A stretch of DNA of 64,000 nt, from NCBI RefSeq assembly GCF_001045455.1, contig NZ_LFNE01000009.1, forward strand, positions 78,495 to 142,494. Reading direction: 5' to 3'. Within the stretch, counting starts at the first letter, position 1. Every line of letters begins with the position of its first letter. This DNA is from Chryseobacterium sp. FH2. Its GTDB lineage: Bacteria > Bacteroidota > Bacteroidia > Flavobacteriales > Weeksellaceae. The notes beneath the pieces were generated by a model. The model made no database searches and had not been told where the DNA came from. It was given only the letters and a program-made list of their open reading frames with translations. A program made the translations under genes and the position numbers. Below, one piece after another: positions 54,489 through 62,209 of this stretch.

Positions 54489-55667
54489 ATGAATACAGAT
54501 AAAATAAGACAAGACATAAGAGGGCTGTCTGATGGAAAAATATTTTTAAATAATGCAGGTTCTTCATTAATGTCCGTAGGCGTTGTAGATTCAATGATTG
54601 ATTATTTGCATCAAGAAGAGGAATTTGGCGGATATGAAGTTGCTGATAGAAATGCTGAACTATTGGAAAAATTCTACAGGGAAACAGCAAAACTGATTCA
54701 TTGTAAACCTTCCAATATTGCTTTTATGACCAGCGCTACGGATGCTTATGTAAAGGCGTTGTCCAGTATTGTTTTTAAAGAAGGAGACTGTATTATTACA
54801 ACGGCTGATGATTATATTTCTAATCAGATCACTTTTATTTCGTTACAAAAAAAATTGAATGTAAAAGTGATGAGAATGAAAAATCTTTCAGATAATGAAT
54901 TGGATTTGGAAGACTTGGAAGATTTAATTAACAAACATCATCCGAAATTGGTTGCTGTCACTCATATTCCAACAAATTCAGGTTTAATTCAAAATGTAGA
55001 AGGTGTTGGAAAAATCTGCAGCCAATATGAGGTGCTGTATTTGGTAGATGCCTGTCAGTCAGTTGGTCAAATGGTTGTAGACGTTGAAAAAATTAACTGT
55101 GATTTTTTAACAGCAACAGGAAGAAAATTCATGAGAGGGCCCAGAGGAACCGGGTTTTTATATGTTTCAGATAGAATTTTAAATCAAAATTATGCGCCTT
55201 TACTACTGGATATGAGAGGTGCGAAATGGACGGAATATAATGATTATGAATTATTCACAACTGCAAAAAGATTTGAGCATTGGGAAGTTTCTTACGCTTC
55301 GATTTTAGGTTTAATGGAAGCTACAAAATATGCCAATAATATTGGAATACAGAATATTGAGAATTATAATAAAAATCTGTCACAAACCCTTAGGACAAAC
55401 CTTCAGAATAGTGGTTTTCAAACTTGGGATCTTGGAAATAATCTGAGTAGTATTGTTACTTTCTGCAGTCCGGATGGCGATCTTGAAAATATTCAAAAAG
55501 TTTTAAAAGAAAATAATATATTTTTTTCGGTAACGTATAAAAATTCTGCGTTGATTGATTTTACAAATAAAAATATCAACGGGATTGTAAGGCTGTCACC
55601 ACATTATTTTAATACACCGGACGAAATTGAAAAAGTTTCAGAGATTTTGAAAAACAGTTTGAAATAA
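54489..55667 (+). CDS. Class V PLP-dependent aminotransferase (cysteine desulfurase-like)
   Basis: 392 residues. Class V fold: IFLNNAGSSLMSVGVVDSMI, then AFMTSATDAYVKALSSIVFK, VAVTHIPTNSGLIQNVEGVG, LYLVDACQSVGQMVVDVEKI and the Schiff-base Lys in FLTATGRKFMRGPRGTGFLY. The C-terminal INGIVRLSPHYFNTPDEIEK is typical. The usual catalytic-loop cysteine of desulfurases is not obvious, so it may be an epimerase, lyase or selenocysteine-lyase-like member; the reaction cannot be named. Monocistronic. Confidence 0.85.
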   Translation: MNTDKIRQDIRGLSDGKIFLNNAGSSLMSVGVVDSMIDYLHQEEEFGGYEVADRNAELLEKFYRETAKLIHCKPSNIAFMTSATDAYVKALSSIVFKEGDCIITTADDYISNQITFISLQKKLNVKVMRMKNLSDNELDLEDLEDLINKHHPKLVAVTHIPTNSGLIQNVEGVGKICSQYEVLYLVDACQSVGQMVVDVEKINCDFLTATGRKFMRGPRGTGFLYVSDRILNQNYAPLLLDMRGAKWTEYNDYELFTTAKRFEHWEVSYASILGLMEATKYANNIGIQNIENYNKNLSQTLRTNLQNSGFQTWDLGNNLSSIVTFCSPDGDLENIQKVLKENNIFFSVTYKNSALIDFTNKNINGIVRLSPHYFNTPDEIEKVSEILKNSLK

Positions 55668-55716
55668 TTTATATTAAACCATTACTATTATTATTTAAAA
55701 TTTTAATGGTTTAAAT

Positions 55717-56370
55717 TTATTTCTTTACCAGTATTTTTTCAGTCGCTTTTTTGCTTAAAACTTCCTGTTTTCCATCTACTTCCACAGTTATAGATTTGTC
55801 AAAACTCTCAATTTTTACAACTTTTATTTTTTTATTTAAAAGCAGATTTCTTTCCGTCAGGTAATTAAGGAATGCATCGTCAGACAGCGTTACGGAAGCA
55901 AAAATAATAGTTTCACCAAGTTTACAGTTGCTTAATTTTTGCAAATCCTGAGCGATGATATTTCCATCTTTGTCAGGGATTGGCTCGCCATGTGGATCTA
56001 ATTTCGGATAATCAAGAATTTCATCCATCTTATCAAAGAAAATCGTTGAATGCACATGCTCAAGCTGTTCAGCAATTTCATGAACATTTTCCCAGCCAAA
56101 ATTCATTTTTTTCACCAAAAACATTTCGGTAAGTCTGTGCTTTCGTACAACTAAAGAAGCCTCCCGTCGACCTTTTTCAGTCACCCGGAGGGGTTTGTAA
56201 GTTTCATAAATTACCCAGCTTTTGTCTGCAAATTTCTTCATCATATTATTAACGCTCGGCATTTTTACATTTAAAAATTTGCTCAATTCGTTAATCGTCA
56301 CTTTCCCTTCATTGTCAACTAAATGAAACAAGGCCTTCAGATAATTTTCTTCTGTTAATGTTGTTTTCAA
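55717..56370 (-). CDS. DtxR/MntR-family metal-dependent repressor
   Basis: 217 residues. N-terminal winged helix (LTEENYLKALFHLVDNEGKV; INELSKFLNVKMPSVNNMMK), wing VIYETYKPLRVTEKGRREAS and metal/dimer helices VRKHRLTEMFLVKKMNFGWE and VHEIAEQLEHVHSTIFFDKM. H/E residues there are the metal ligands of MntR/IdeR. PKLDPHGEPIPDKDG links to a C-terminal FeoA-like SH3 domain (KLSNCKLGETIIFASV). Likely represses manganese or iron uptake in response to Mn/Fe. A palindrome overlaps its own promoter. Confidence 0.9.
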   Translation of the reverse strand: MKTTLTEENYLKALFHLVDNEGKVTINELSKFLNVKMPSVNNMMKKFADKSWVIYETYKPLRVTEKGRREASLVVRKHRLTEMFLVKKMNFGWENVHEIAEQLEHVHSTIFFDKMDEILDYPKLDPHGEPIPDKDGNIIAQDLQKLSNCKLGETIIFASVTLSDDAFLNYLTERNLLLNKKIKVVKIESFDKSITVEVDGKQEVLSKKATEKILVKK

Positions 56371-56372
56371 AA

Positions 56373-56402
56373 TGTTAGATGATTTTCATTACAAATCTAA
56401 CA
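56373..56402 (-). promoter_or_regulatory. Promoter with overlapping palindrome of the MntR-like gene
   Basis: Minus-strand -7 box TAGATTTG (56399-56392) lies inside an inverted repeat TGTTAGAT/ATCTAACA (56373-56380 with 56395-56402). Placement suits autorepression by the encoded regulator; the 14-nt spacer is longer than in classic DtxR boxes. Confidence 0.45.
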
Positions 56403-56455
56403 AAATATTATTAATTATTTGCTCTTGTTATTTTAACTTTTTTTAATTTTACTTT

Positions 56456-57487
56456 ATGAAATTTTCATTCAAAAACGACTATTCGGAAGGTTGTCATCCT
56501 AATATTTTACAGGCACTTTTAGAAAGCAATCTTAATCAGCAGGCAGGGTACGGAGAAGATGAATACTCTTTAAAAGCCAAAGAATTAATTAAAGAAAAAA
56601 TTAAAAATCCTTATTCTGAAATCTATTTTGTTTCAGGAGGGACCCAGGCAAACTTAATTGTCATTTCTTCTGTTTTAAGACCTTATCAGTGTGTAATTTC
56701 TGCAGGTACAGGACATGTTTTAAATAATGAAACGGGGGCAATTGAGGCAACCGGACATAAAATTTTAAGTATTGAAAAAGAAGACGGAAAATTAACTCCT
56801 TCAGATATTATTCCTGTCTTGGAAAATCACAGAAATATTCCACATCAGGTAATGCCAAAGCTGGTTTATATCTCAAATTCTACGGAGCTGGGAACAATTT
56901 ATACATTGAAAGAATTAGAAGAGCTTTCGTTTTTTTGTAAGGAAAATAATCTCTATCTTTTTATGGATGGAGCGAGAATGGGGCATGGCTTAACATCAGA
57001 GACAAGCGATCTGACACTAGCGAAAGTGACTGAGCTTACCGACATTTTTTATTTGGGAGGAACTAAAAACGGAGCTTTAATTGGGGAAGCTATTGTTGTT
57101 AATAATCAGGGGCTTAAACAGGATTTTGCTTTTAATATCAAGCAGAAAGGAGCATTATTGGCAAAAGGGAGGCTATTGGGAATTCAGTTTTTAGAACTGA
57201 TGAAAAATGATTTATATTTTGATCTGGCAAAACATGCCAATCAGCAGGCAATGAAAATTAAAAAAGCAATGAAAGAAAGGGGAGTGCAGTTTTTATCAGA
57301 CACCTACACAAATCAGATTTTCCCCGTTTTAAATAATAATTTAATTGAAAAACTATCTGAAAAGTTTGAATTTTATGTCTGGAAAAAAATTGATGAAAAT
57401 TTTTCTGCCATCCGTCTTATCACTTCCTGGAATACGGGGGATCAACCAGTGAATGATTTTATCGAAATTATTCAAAAAGAATTATAA
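56456..57487 (+). CDS. Threonine aldolase / beta-eliminating lyase family enzyme
   Basis: 343 residues. Fold-type I PLP enzyme: FKNDYSEGCHPNILQALLES (substrate Ser/His region), YFVSGGTQANLIVISSVLRP, TGHVLNNETGAIEATGHKIL, YISNSTELGTIYTLKELEEL, LFMDGARMGHGLTSE and the Schiff-base lysine in FYLGGTKNGALIGEA. These match low-specificity L-threonine aldolases, which cleave threonine to glycine and acetaldehyde. Divergent from the MntR-like gene. Ends at a terminator shared with the next, convergent gene. Confidence 0.9.
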   Translation: MKFSFKNDYSEGCHPNILQALLESNLNQQAGYGEDEYSLKAKELIKEKIKNPYSEIYFVSGGTQANLIVISSVLRPYQCVISAGTGHVLNNETGAIEATGHKILSIEKEDGKLTPSDIIPVLENHRNIPHQVMPKLVYISNSTELGTIYTLKELEELSFFCKENNLYLFMDGARMGHGLTSETSDLTLAKVTELTDIFYLGGTKNGALIGEAIVVNNQGLKQDFAFNIKQKGALLAKGRLLGIQFLELMKNDLYFDLAKHANQQAMKIKKAMKERGVQFLSDTYTNQIFPVLNNNLIEKLSEKFEFYVWKKIDENFSAIRLITSWNTGDQPVNDFIEIIQKEL

Positions 57488-57495
57488 AATTATAA

Positions 57496-57526
57496 AAAAA
57501 CAGCCTCATTGAAGGCTGTTTTTATT
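57496..57526. terminator. Bidirectional terminator
   Basis: Perfect 11-bp stem AAAAACAGCCT/AGGCTGTTTTT (57496-57506 with 57513-57523), loop CATTGA; between convergent genes. Confidence 0.88.
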
Positions 57527-57533
57527 GAATATA

Positions 57534-57855
57534 TTAATTTTCGGTAAGTATTTTCTTAATACCATCTATGACTTCATTCTCAAGTCTTTTTATCTTTTCT
57601 TTTTTCATGTACATATAAACACCGATTGGAAAACAGAAAATAAGATACAATAACGCTGAATCGGAGGCTGTTTCTGTGCTTATTTTACCGGTTTCTGGGT
57701 TAGTATTTATTTTTACATTTCCTGTCAACGTAAAACCGCTGGTACGGACCTGAAGCGCTCCAAAGCCTGTTTGAATTTTATATTGTGGGAATGTTTTCTT
57801 TAAGGGTTTCAATAAATTCTTTTTTTGAAAATGGCTTAAAATTTAAAGTTTGCAT
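57534..57855 (-). pseudogene. Small membrane protein gene with apparent frameshift
   Basis: From ATG 57855 the frame reads MQTLNFKPFSKKEFIETLKE then NIPTI and stops at 57780. One frame over, the sequence continues QYKIQTGFGALQVRTSGFTL to TAA at 57534, including one membrane helix (ALLYLIFCFPIGVYMYM) and a charged tail. Removing one A in TTCCCACAATAT would give NIPQYKIQTG and a single protein of about 106 residues. Either a real inactivating indel or a sequencing error. Without it the only start for the main part is TTG 57812. Function unknown. Confidence 0.55.
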
Positions 57856-57951
57856 AGTATTTTAATTAATATTATTTGTTTTTACAAGTGTGGAAACCTA
57901 TGGTAACAAATACCATGCAAACTATTTCAATAATTGGAAAATAATGTTTTT

Positions 57952-58455
57952 TTATTGTAACGCTTTTGCAACTGTATTACAATCAGCGGGTTTCAAATTT
58001 CTTCCCCCTTGATATCTGATTTTATTTTCATTGGCATATTTTGTTCCGGTTTCAGTATCTTTTTCACCAATACCTTCACTCAAACCGTCTTTGGTTTGAA
58101 GAAAATAGATGTCATTTTTATTTCCGGTCATGCCCTCAGATGCAAATTCATAAGTCAATTTTAGGGTATCACCAGATTTAAAACCAGATAAGTCTCCTTT
58201 ATTGCTATCTTTTTCACTGTTTTTAGTAGCCATTTTTCCTGTAATAGTGCCAAGGTTATCATCAATACTTACAAAAACGGTGTCTTTTCCTGTAACCCCC
58301 ATATAGCAGAATGATTTAGCACCTAAAGTATCAACAGTAGGTTCCGTAATAGCAATAGTATCAGCCGAAATGTTTTCAGGAACCGGAACTTCTGCCTTTT
58401 TATTACAGTTTAATAAAAAAACTGACAATGAACTTAATAAGATTATTTTTTTCAT
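57952..58455 (-). CDS. Hypothetical lipoprotein
   Basis: 167 residues. Signal with lipobox LLNC (Cys 17), then a Pro/Thr-rich linker and a compact strand-rich domain with two Cys (AKSFCYMGVTGKDTVFVSI; LKPADCNTVAKALQ) that may form a disulfide. KDTVFVSIDDNLGTITGKMA and SGFKSGDTLKLTYEFASEGM read as alternating strands. No family recognised. Stand-alone gene with AT-rich flanks (58456-58569 shows nothing). Confidence 0.7.
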   Translation of the reverse strand: MKKIILLSSLSVFLLNCNKKAEVPVPENISADTIAITEPTVDTLGAKSFCYMGVTGKDTVFVSIDDNLGTITGKMATKNSEKDSNKGDLSGFKSGDTLKLTYEFASEGMTGNKNDIYFLQTKDGLSEGIGEKDTETGTKYANENKIRYQGGRNLKPADCNTVAKALQ

Positions 58456-58569
58456 ATCCTTAGTTATTATTATATTAAATCAATATCGATGCTACTAAAA
58501 TAATAATACTATTCTTATATGAAAGTAAATTTTGTGTAAATAAAAAATAATTTTTCAATTTAAAATAAT

Positions 58570-58722
58570 TTATGATGATAAATTTTCCGAATTTAAACTT
58601 TTTGTAGCCTCGAAAAACTCTCGCTGTATATAAGAATCTGCACCATTATGATACATGAAAACAGTGTTGTAACGTCTGCCGCAGAAGACAGTACCTCCCA
58701 GTTCTCTTAAAAAATTAATCAT
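58570..58722 (-). CDS. Small hypothetical protein, translationally coupled
   Basis: 50 residues from ATG 58722, which overlaps the stop of the YdeI-like gene by 8 nt (ATGATTAA), an arrangement typical of translational coupling. Sequence MINFLRELGGTVFCGRRYNT then VFMYHNGADSYIQREFFEAT; no family recognised. It could be a genuine small protein or a chance ORF; coupling and the absence of other coding potential favour a weak yes. Confidence 0.35.
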   Translation of the reverse strand: MINFLRELGGTVFCGRRYNTVFMYHNGADSYIQREFFEATKSLNSENLSS

Positions 58723-59293
58723 GTAAACCTTTTCCTTTAAGAATTTCCGGGATATATTTTTCAATTCTGGATTCTCTGGTTTTAGATTGCTTGGCGGAAG
58801 AAAAATAGAGTAGGTAAGCTCTTTGCCTTCCTTGTGTTAAGGCGAGGAAGGACTCTTTTAATGCTGAATTTTCATCTAATTTATTCTGAAATTCAATAGG
58901 CATATTAAATTCTTTAGTTTTCTTCATTTCTATTTTGACACCTGATTTTTCAACTTCAACAGCTTCGTACATGTAAGTTTTGATGACTTTTTCTAAATCA
59001 ACAATTTCTTTTAAGCACGTAAAACGAATTTGTCTCGCAGCCTGTACATTTTCAGTCTGTTGAATTAAAATGTTGTCCGTATCATTCAATAATGCACCTT
59101 TGAAAAATAGGATAGCACAATATTCTTTAAAACCGTGAATTAAGAAAATATTTTTTTCGTGATATGTATAGCAGGGGCATCCCCATTTCAATTCTTCCTC
59201 AAGTCCTGTATCCAGGGAAATCATCCTTAATTTTTCAAATTCTTTCTGCCATTGCTTAGCTTTGTCAAAGAAAAAGTCAACTTTTGGGTTCAT
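58715..59293 (-). CDS. YdeI/OmpD-associated (DUF1801) family protein
   Basis: 192 residues. An N-terminal DUF1801 domain (KVDFFFDKAKQWQKEFEKLR; LEEELKWGCPCYTYHEKNIF; FKEYCAILFFKGALLND) is followed by a C-terminal OmdA/'bacteriocin-protection' helical region (MPIEFQNKLDENSALKESFL; LTQGRQRAYLLYFSSAKQSK; RESRIEKYIPEILKGKGL). Cytoplasmic, function unknown. Last full gene of the ArsR-SRPBCC-YdeI run, an association common in Bacteroidota. Confidence 0.85.
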   Translation of the reverse strand: MNPKVDFFFDKAKQWQKEFEKLRMISLDTGLEEELKWGCPCYTYHEKNIFLIHGFKEYCAILFFKGALLNDTDNILIQQTENVQAARQIRFTCLKEIVDLEKVIKTYMYEAVEVEKSGVKIEMKKTKEFNMPIEFQNKLDENSALKESFLALTQGRQRAYLLYFSSAKQSKTRESRIEKYIPEILKGKGLHD

Positions 59294-59348
59294 GTTGTTA
59301 GTGATAAATAAGATTTACAGATATAAATTGGTCAATCGTGAATTTTAA

Positions 59349-59822
59349 TCAATTTCTAATTTCCTTAGAAAGAATTTCCTGTAAGCGGTTGTGAGCTCTA
59401 TTGATACCTTGTGCAAAAGGGAGTTTCAGCATTTGATCTCTGTACTCAACAGACTTGTAAATCGTATGTATAGTAATTTTGCTGGTTTCATCTGACATTT
59501 TTTCAAATTCTAAAAATTCTATCTGTACGGGAAAAGGCATATTTTCCATCTGAAAAGTTCTTATAATCTTTTGATTTTGAATGATTTCGTGAATGGTTCC
59601 GTTTGCACTGAAAACAACCTCACCCTGAGGGTTTGATGTTTCAAACTGATAGCTGCCGTGTCGCTTATTTTCAAATTTTAAAACTTTTGTTCCCATCCAT
59701 TGTTCGAAAAGTTCGGCTTCTGTATAGGCTTTGAAAAGGAGGTCAACAGGTAAATTAAATTCTCTTGTAATGAAGATTTCCTGTTTGCCGTCTTCAGCAT
59801 GGATTTTTGTTTTAAGTTCCAT
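59349..59822 (-). CDS. SRPBCC (AHSA1-like) domain protein
   Basis: 157 residues, a single START-like domain: [60 protein letters not shown] and [20 protein letters not shown], then [19 protein letters not shown]. Binds a hydrophobic ligand in a helix-grip pocket; ligand unknown. Its start overlaps the ArsR gene's end by 11 nt, so the two are translated together, the usual ArsR-SRPBCC pairing. Confidence 0.9.
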   Translation of the reverse strand: MELKTKIHAEDGKQEIFITREFNLPVDLLFKAYTEAELFEQWMGTKVLKFENKRHGSYQFETSNPQGEVVFSANGTIHEIIQNQKIIRTFQMENMPFPVQIEFLEFEKMSDETSKITIHTIYKSVEYRDQMLKLPFAQGINRAHNRLQEILSKEIRN

Positions 59823-60150
59823 ATTTTTTATTTTCCTGATGATAATTTTTCATAATGTCTTCCAATTTATTGAATCTGCCATCCCACATTTTACGGAAAG
59901 GCTCTATAAAATCGGCAATTTCTTTCATTTTATTGGGATTCAGATGATAAATGATTTCCCGCCCGTTTTGTTCAGATCTTAATAATTCACATTCCGTAAG
60001 AATTTGAAGATGTTTTGAAACGGTAGGTCGTGCTGTATCAAAATTTGAAGCAATAGTTCCTGCAGTCATTGATTGTGTTGCAACCAGCATTAATATCGAT
60101 CTTCTTGTAGGATCGGCTATTGCTTGAAATACATCTCGTCTTAAATTCAT
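59812..60150 (-). CDS. ArsR-family transcriptional regulator
   Basis: 112 residues, winged helix: [40 protein letters not shown] then [20 protein letters not shown] (recognition helix and wing), and [20 protein letters not shown]. No Cys metal site is visible, so it is of the non-metal 'SRPBCC-partner' type that probably senses a small ligand. Heads the minus-strand operon down to 58570. Confidence 0.93.
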   Translation of the reverse strand: MNLRRDVFQAIADPTRRSILMLVATQSMTAGTIASNFDTARPTVSKHLQILTECELLRSEQNGREIIYHLNPNKMKEIADFIEPFRKMWDGRFNKLEDIMKNYHQENKKYGT

Positions 60151-60294
60151 TATGTAGTTATTTAACTACAAATTTATATGAAGTTATTTGACTACGCAAG
60201 TTTTATGATATAATATTTGATATTGGAAATTGTATAACGGATTCTTAGTGATCTAAAATATATTAAGAATGATTATACATACATAAATGAAAGA

Positions 60295-60633
60295 TTATTC
60301 GGAGTCATGTTTTTCTCCATATCCTTTGTCTTGGATTGAGATTTTTCCGCCAACCGTACACTGGCACGTGCTTTCATCTGTAAGAACTTTAAAATTATTA
60401 ATAGTATCCTTTTCCGTGGTCTTTTCCCATTTTATGATGGCAGGTGTGCATTTACTTCTGGTTACGGTACAAACCCCGAAACTTGGAACATTGGTCTCGG
60501 GTTGTTTGTCCTGTTCTGTGGCGATGAGTTTGTTTTCTGCTTTGCTAAATGTCTGGCTTGTAACTTTCAGCTGGCTTGGTTTTGCGCCTTTATTGCAAAG
60601 CAATAGTGCTTTTTCTGTAAGTTTTTGTGGCAT
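60295..60633 (-). CDS. DUF4280 PAAR-like protein (T6SS spike tip)
   Basis: 112 residues from ATG 60633 (MPQKLTEKALLLCNKGAKPS); the longer frame upstream overlaps the preceding gene. DUF4280 hallmarks: NVPSFGVCTVTRSKCTPAII followed by KWEKTTEKD, and STCQCTVGGKISIQDKGYGE, with the Cys set expected of this PAAR-like fold. Such proteins sharpen the VgrG spike and carry or recruit effectors in T6SS. It starts 10 nt after the MORN-like lipoprotein gene and is the last of the operon. Confidence 0.85.
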   Translation of the reverse strand: MPQKLTEKALLLCNKGAKPSQLKVTSQTFSKAENKLIATEQDKQPETNVPSFGVCTVTRSKCTPAIIKWEKTTEKDTINNFKVLTDESTCQCTVGGKISIQDKGYGEKHDSE

Positions 60634-60643
60634 AATTGAAATT

Positions 60644-61654
60644 TTAACCAAACAGATTATCCCAAAATCCTTTTTTCTTTCTGGGTGTTTTATCATCGCC
60701 TTTTTCCCAGTCTTCTGCAAGGAAAGGACTTTTGTCTTCTTGGTTCTCTGCTGTTAGTTCTTGGCTTTTAGGCGTATAAGGTCTCCCTGTTCTTTTGCAG
60801 TAGGCTTCGTATTCTTTTTCTTCGTAAGCTTCCCATTCTGCTTGGGTGTAGGCTTTGCCTTGGTAGGTTTTGTAGACTTCTGTAAGTCTTTTTGATTTCC
60901 TTTTTTTTCCGTTTTTAAGGGGTGGTAGATTCATATCTTTTTCCGCTTTACTGTTATATCTTTCGTACCATTCTCTGGAATATTTTCCTGTATTGCCATC
61001 AAAAATATATTCCCAATATTCTTCTGTAACTTCATTGATTTCCTTTTTGAATACCTTAACCGTCCATTCTTTTTTATCTTTATCAAAGAAAAAATTCAGT
61101 TTTTCATATTCTCTATTTTTTCCTGTTTCAAGATTTATAACGCCGTCTTTGTCTAATTTTTCCAATACTTTTTCAAAAGTCCATAAGCCAAATTTTTTGT
61201 CTTCATCCACCTCTGTCATTCTACCGATTTCATCGTAGAATTTCCATTTTCCTATTTTGATTCCACTATTGAAACCAGCTATTCTTCCTTGCTTTTCTAA
61301 ATTTCCATTTTCAAAATAAGTGTACCTAATGCTGTAAAAAGCTGTAGAAGAAGGAACTACTGTATATGAAATATATGGGTATCCTCCATTATAAGGATTA
61401 AACACGCCACTGGTTTTAAGTTTATAATAACCGTTTTCTCCATAGTTATTATAAGAATCTTCTGCATATTCGTATCCCACATAATCTGTATTATCTAAAT
61501 CAAAATCAAATTTTTCAAACATAATAGAATCTTTTATAGTATTAGAATTGGCATTATAAATCATTGGTTTTTTCGCTGTACAATTAATAAGTATAGATAA
61601 ACAAAAAATTGTCTGTAAGCTTTTAATAAAATTCATAAATTTTGATACTTTCAT
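60644..61654 (-). CDS. Lipoprotein with MORN-like repeats, putative T6SS accessory or immunity protein
   Basis: 336 residues. Signal with lipobox LINC (Cys 25 counted from ATG 61654; ATG 61636 is an alternative). MORN-variant strands such as RYTYFENGNLEKQGRIAGFN and GIKIGKWKFYDEIGRMTEVD; KKFGLWTFEKV recalls YwqK-type proteins. The C-terminus is Lys/Glu-rich and holds VYKTYQGKAYTQAEWEAYEE. Its ATG overlaps the preceding stop (ATGA). Position between effector and PAAR genes suggests immunity or chaperone function; this is inference. Confidence 0.65.
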   Translation of the reverse strand: MKVSKFMNFIKSLQTIFCLSILINCTAKKPMIYNANSNTIKDSIMFEKFDFDLDNTDYVGYEYAEDSYNNYGENGYYKLKTSGVFNPYNGGYPYISYTVVPSSTAFYSIRYTYFENGNLEKQGRIAGFNSGIKIGKWKFYDEIGRMTEVDEDKKFGLWTFEKVLEKLDKDGVINLETGKNREYEKLNFFFDKDKKEWTVKVFKKEINEVTEEYWEYIFDGNTGKYSREWYERYNSKAEKDMNLPPLKNGKKRKSKRLTEVYKTYQGKAYTQAEWEAYEEKEYEAYCKRTGRPYTPKSQELTAENQEDKSPFLAEDWEKGDDKTPRKKKGFWDNLFG

Positions 61655-62202
61655 TTCCTTTCAGAGAAGTTTAATGTGTAATTTTTAATAATTTCTTTCA
61701 TTTCATTTGGATATGATATTTTCATTTGAATATATTCATTACCATTATTTATTTTATCTACAATAATTATAATTGCACAAGACGATTTTGTATTCCTTAG
61801 CTTCCATTGATTGTATAATCTTAAATTATTTCCTTTTAATTTATATCTTTCACTTTTTTCTTTGGATTTATTTTCAATCCATATAACATCTAAATACTTA
61901 AATTGGAATTCATTCTTCTCAAATATTCTTATCTCATCTGGTAAAAAATTATATTTACTCATAAATGACAGCAAATCATTACACCTCATCTGTTCTTTGT
62001 AATCTATATATGCCATACCACAACCAAAAATTTCAGAATTATTTTCCTCCTTGGGTTTTAAGTTTTTTTTATAGGAATTTAATAGAGTATTTATTAAAAC
62101 ACTTTGTTTGAATTTTAGACATTTTAAGGAGTCTGATTCTTCTTGCTGAGAAAATAAAAATCCTGAAAATACAATTAAAAATAATATATATGTTTTTTTC
62201 AT
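61651..62202 (-). CDS. Exported hypothetical protein, candidate immunity protein
   Basis: 183 residues from ATG 62202, where MKKTYILFLIVFSGFLFSQ forms a signal peptide; the in-frame extension to 62238 overlaps the effector gene and is rejected. Mature part has Cys residues (SLKCLKFKQSVL, FGCGMAYIDYKEQMRCNDLL, KSSCAIIIIVD) and alternating strands. No known family. It starts 7 nt after the protease gene stops, the position expected of an immunity gene for a periplasm-acting effector. Confidence 0.65.
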   Translation of the reverse strand: MKKTYILFLIVFSGFLFSQQEESDSLKCLKFKQSVLINTLLNSYKKNLKPKEENNSEIFGCGMAYIDYKEQMRCNDLLSFMSKYNFLPDEIRIFEKNEFQFKYLDVIWIENKSKEKSERYKLKGNNLRLYNQWKLRNTKSSCAIIIIVDKINNGNEYIQMKISYPNEMKEIIKNYTLNFSERK

Positions 62203-62209
62203 AAAATGA

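Noticed and set aside
60287..60757. 156-codon plus-strand ORF opposite the DUF4280 gene
   Set aside because: The minus frame has clear DUF4280 motifs and operon context; the plus frame is a Cys/Phe/Ser-rich mirror product.
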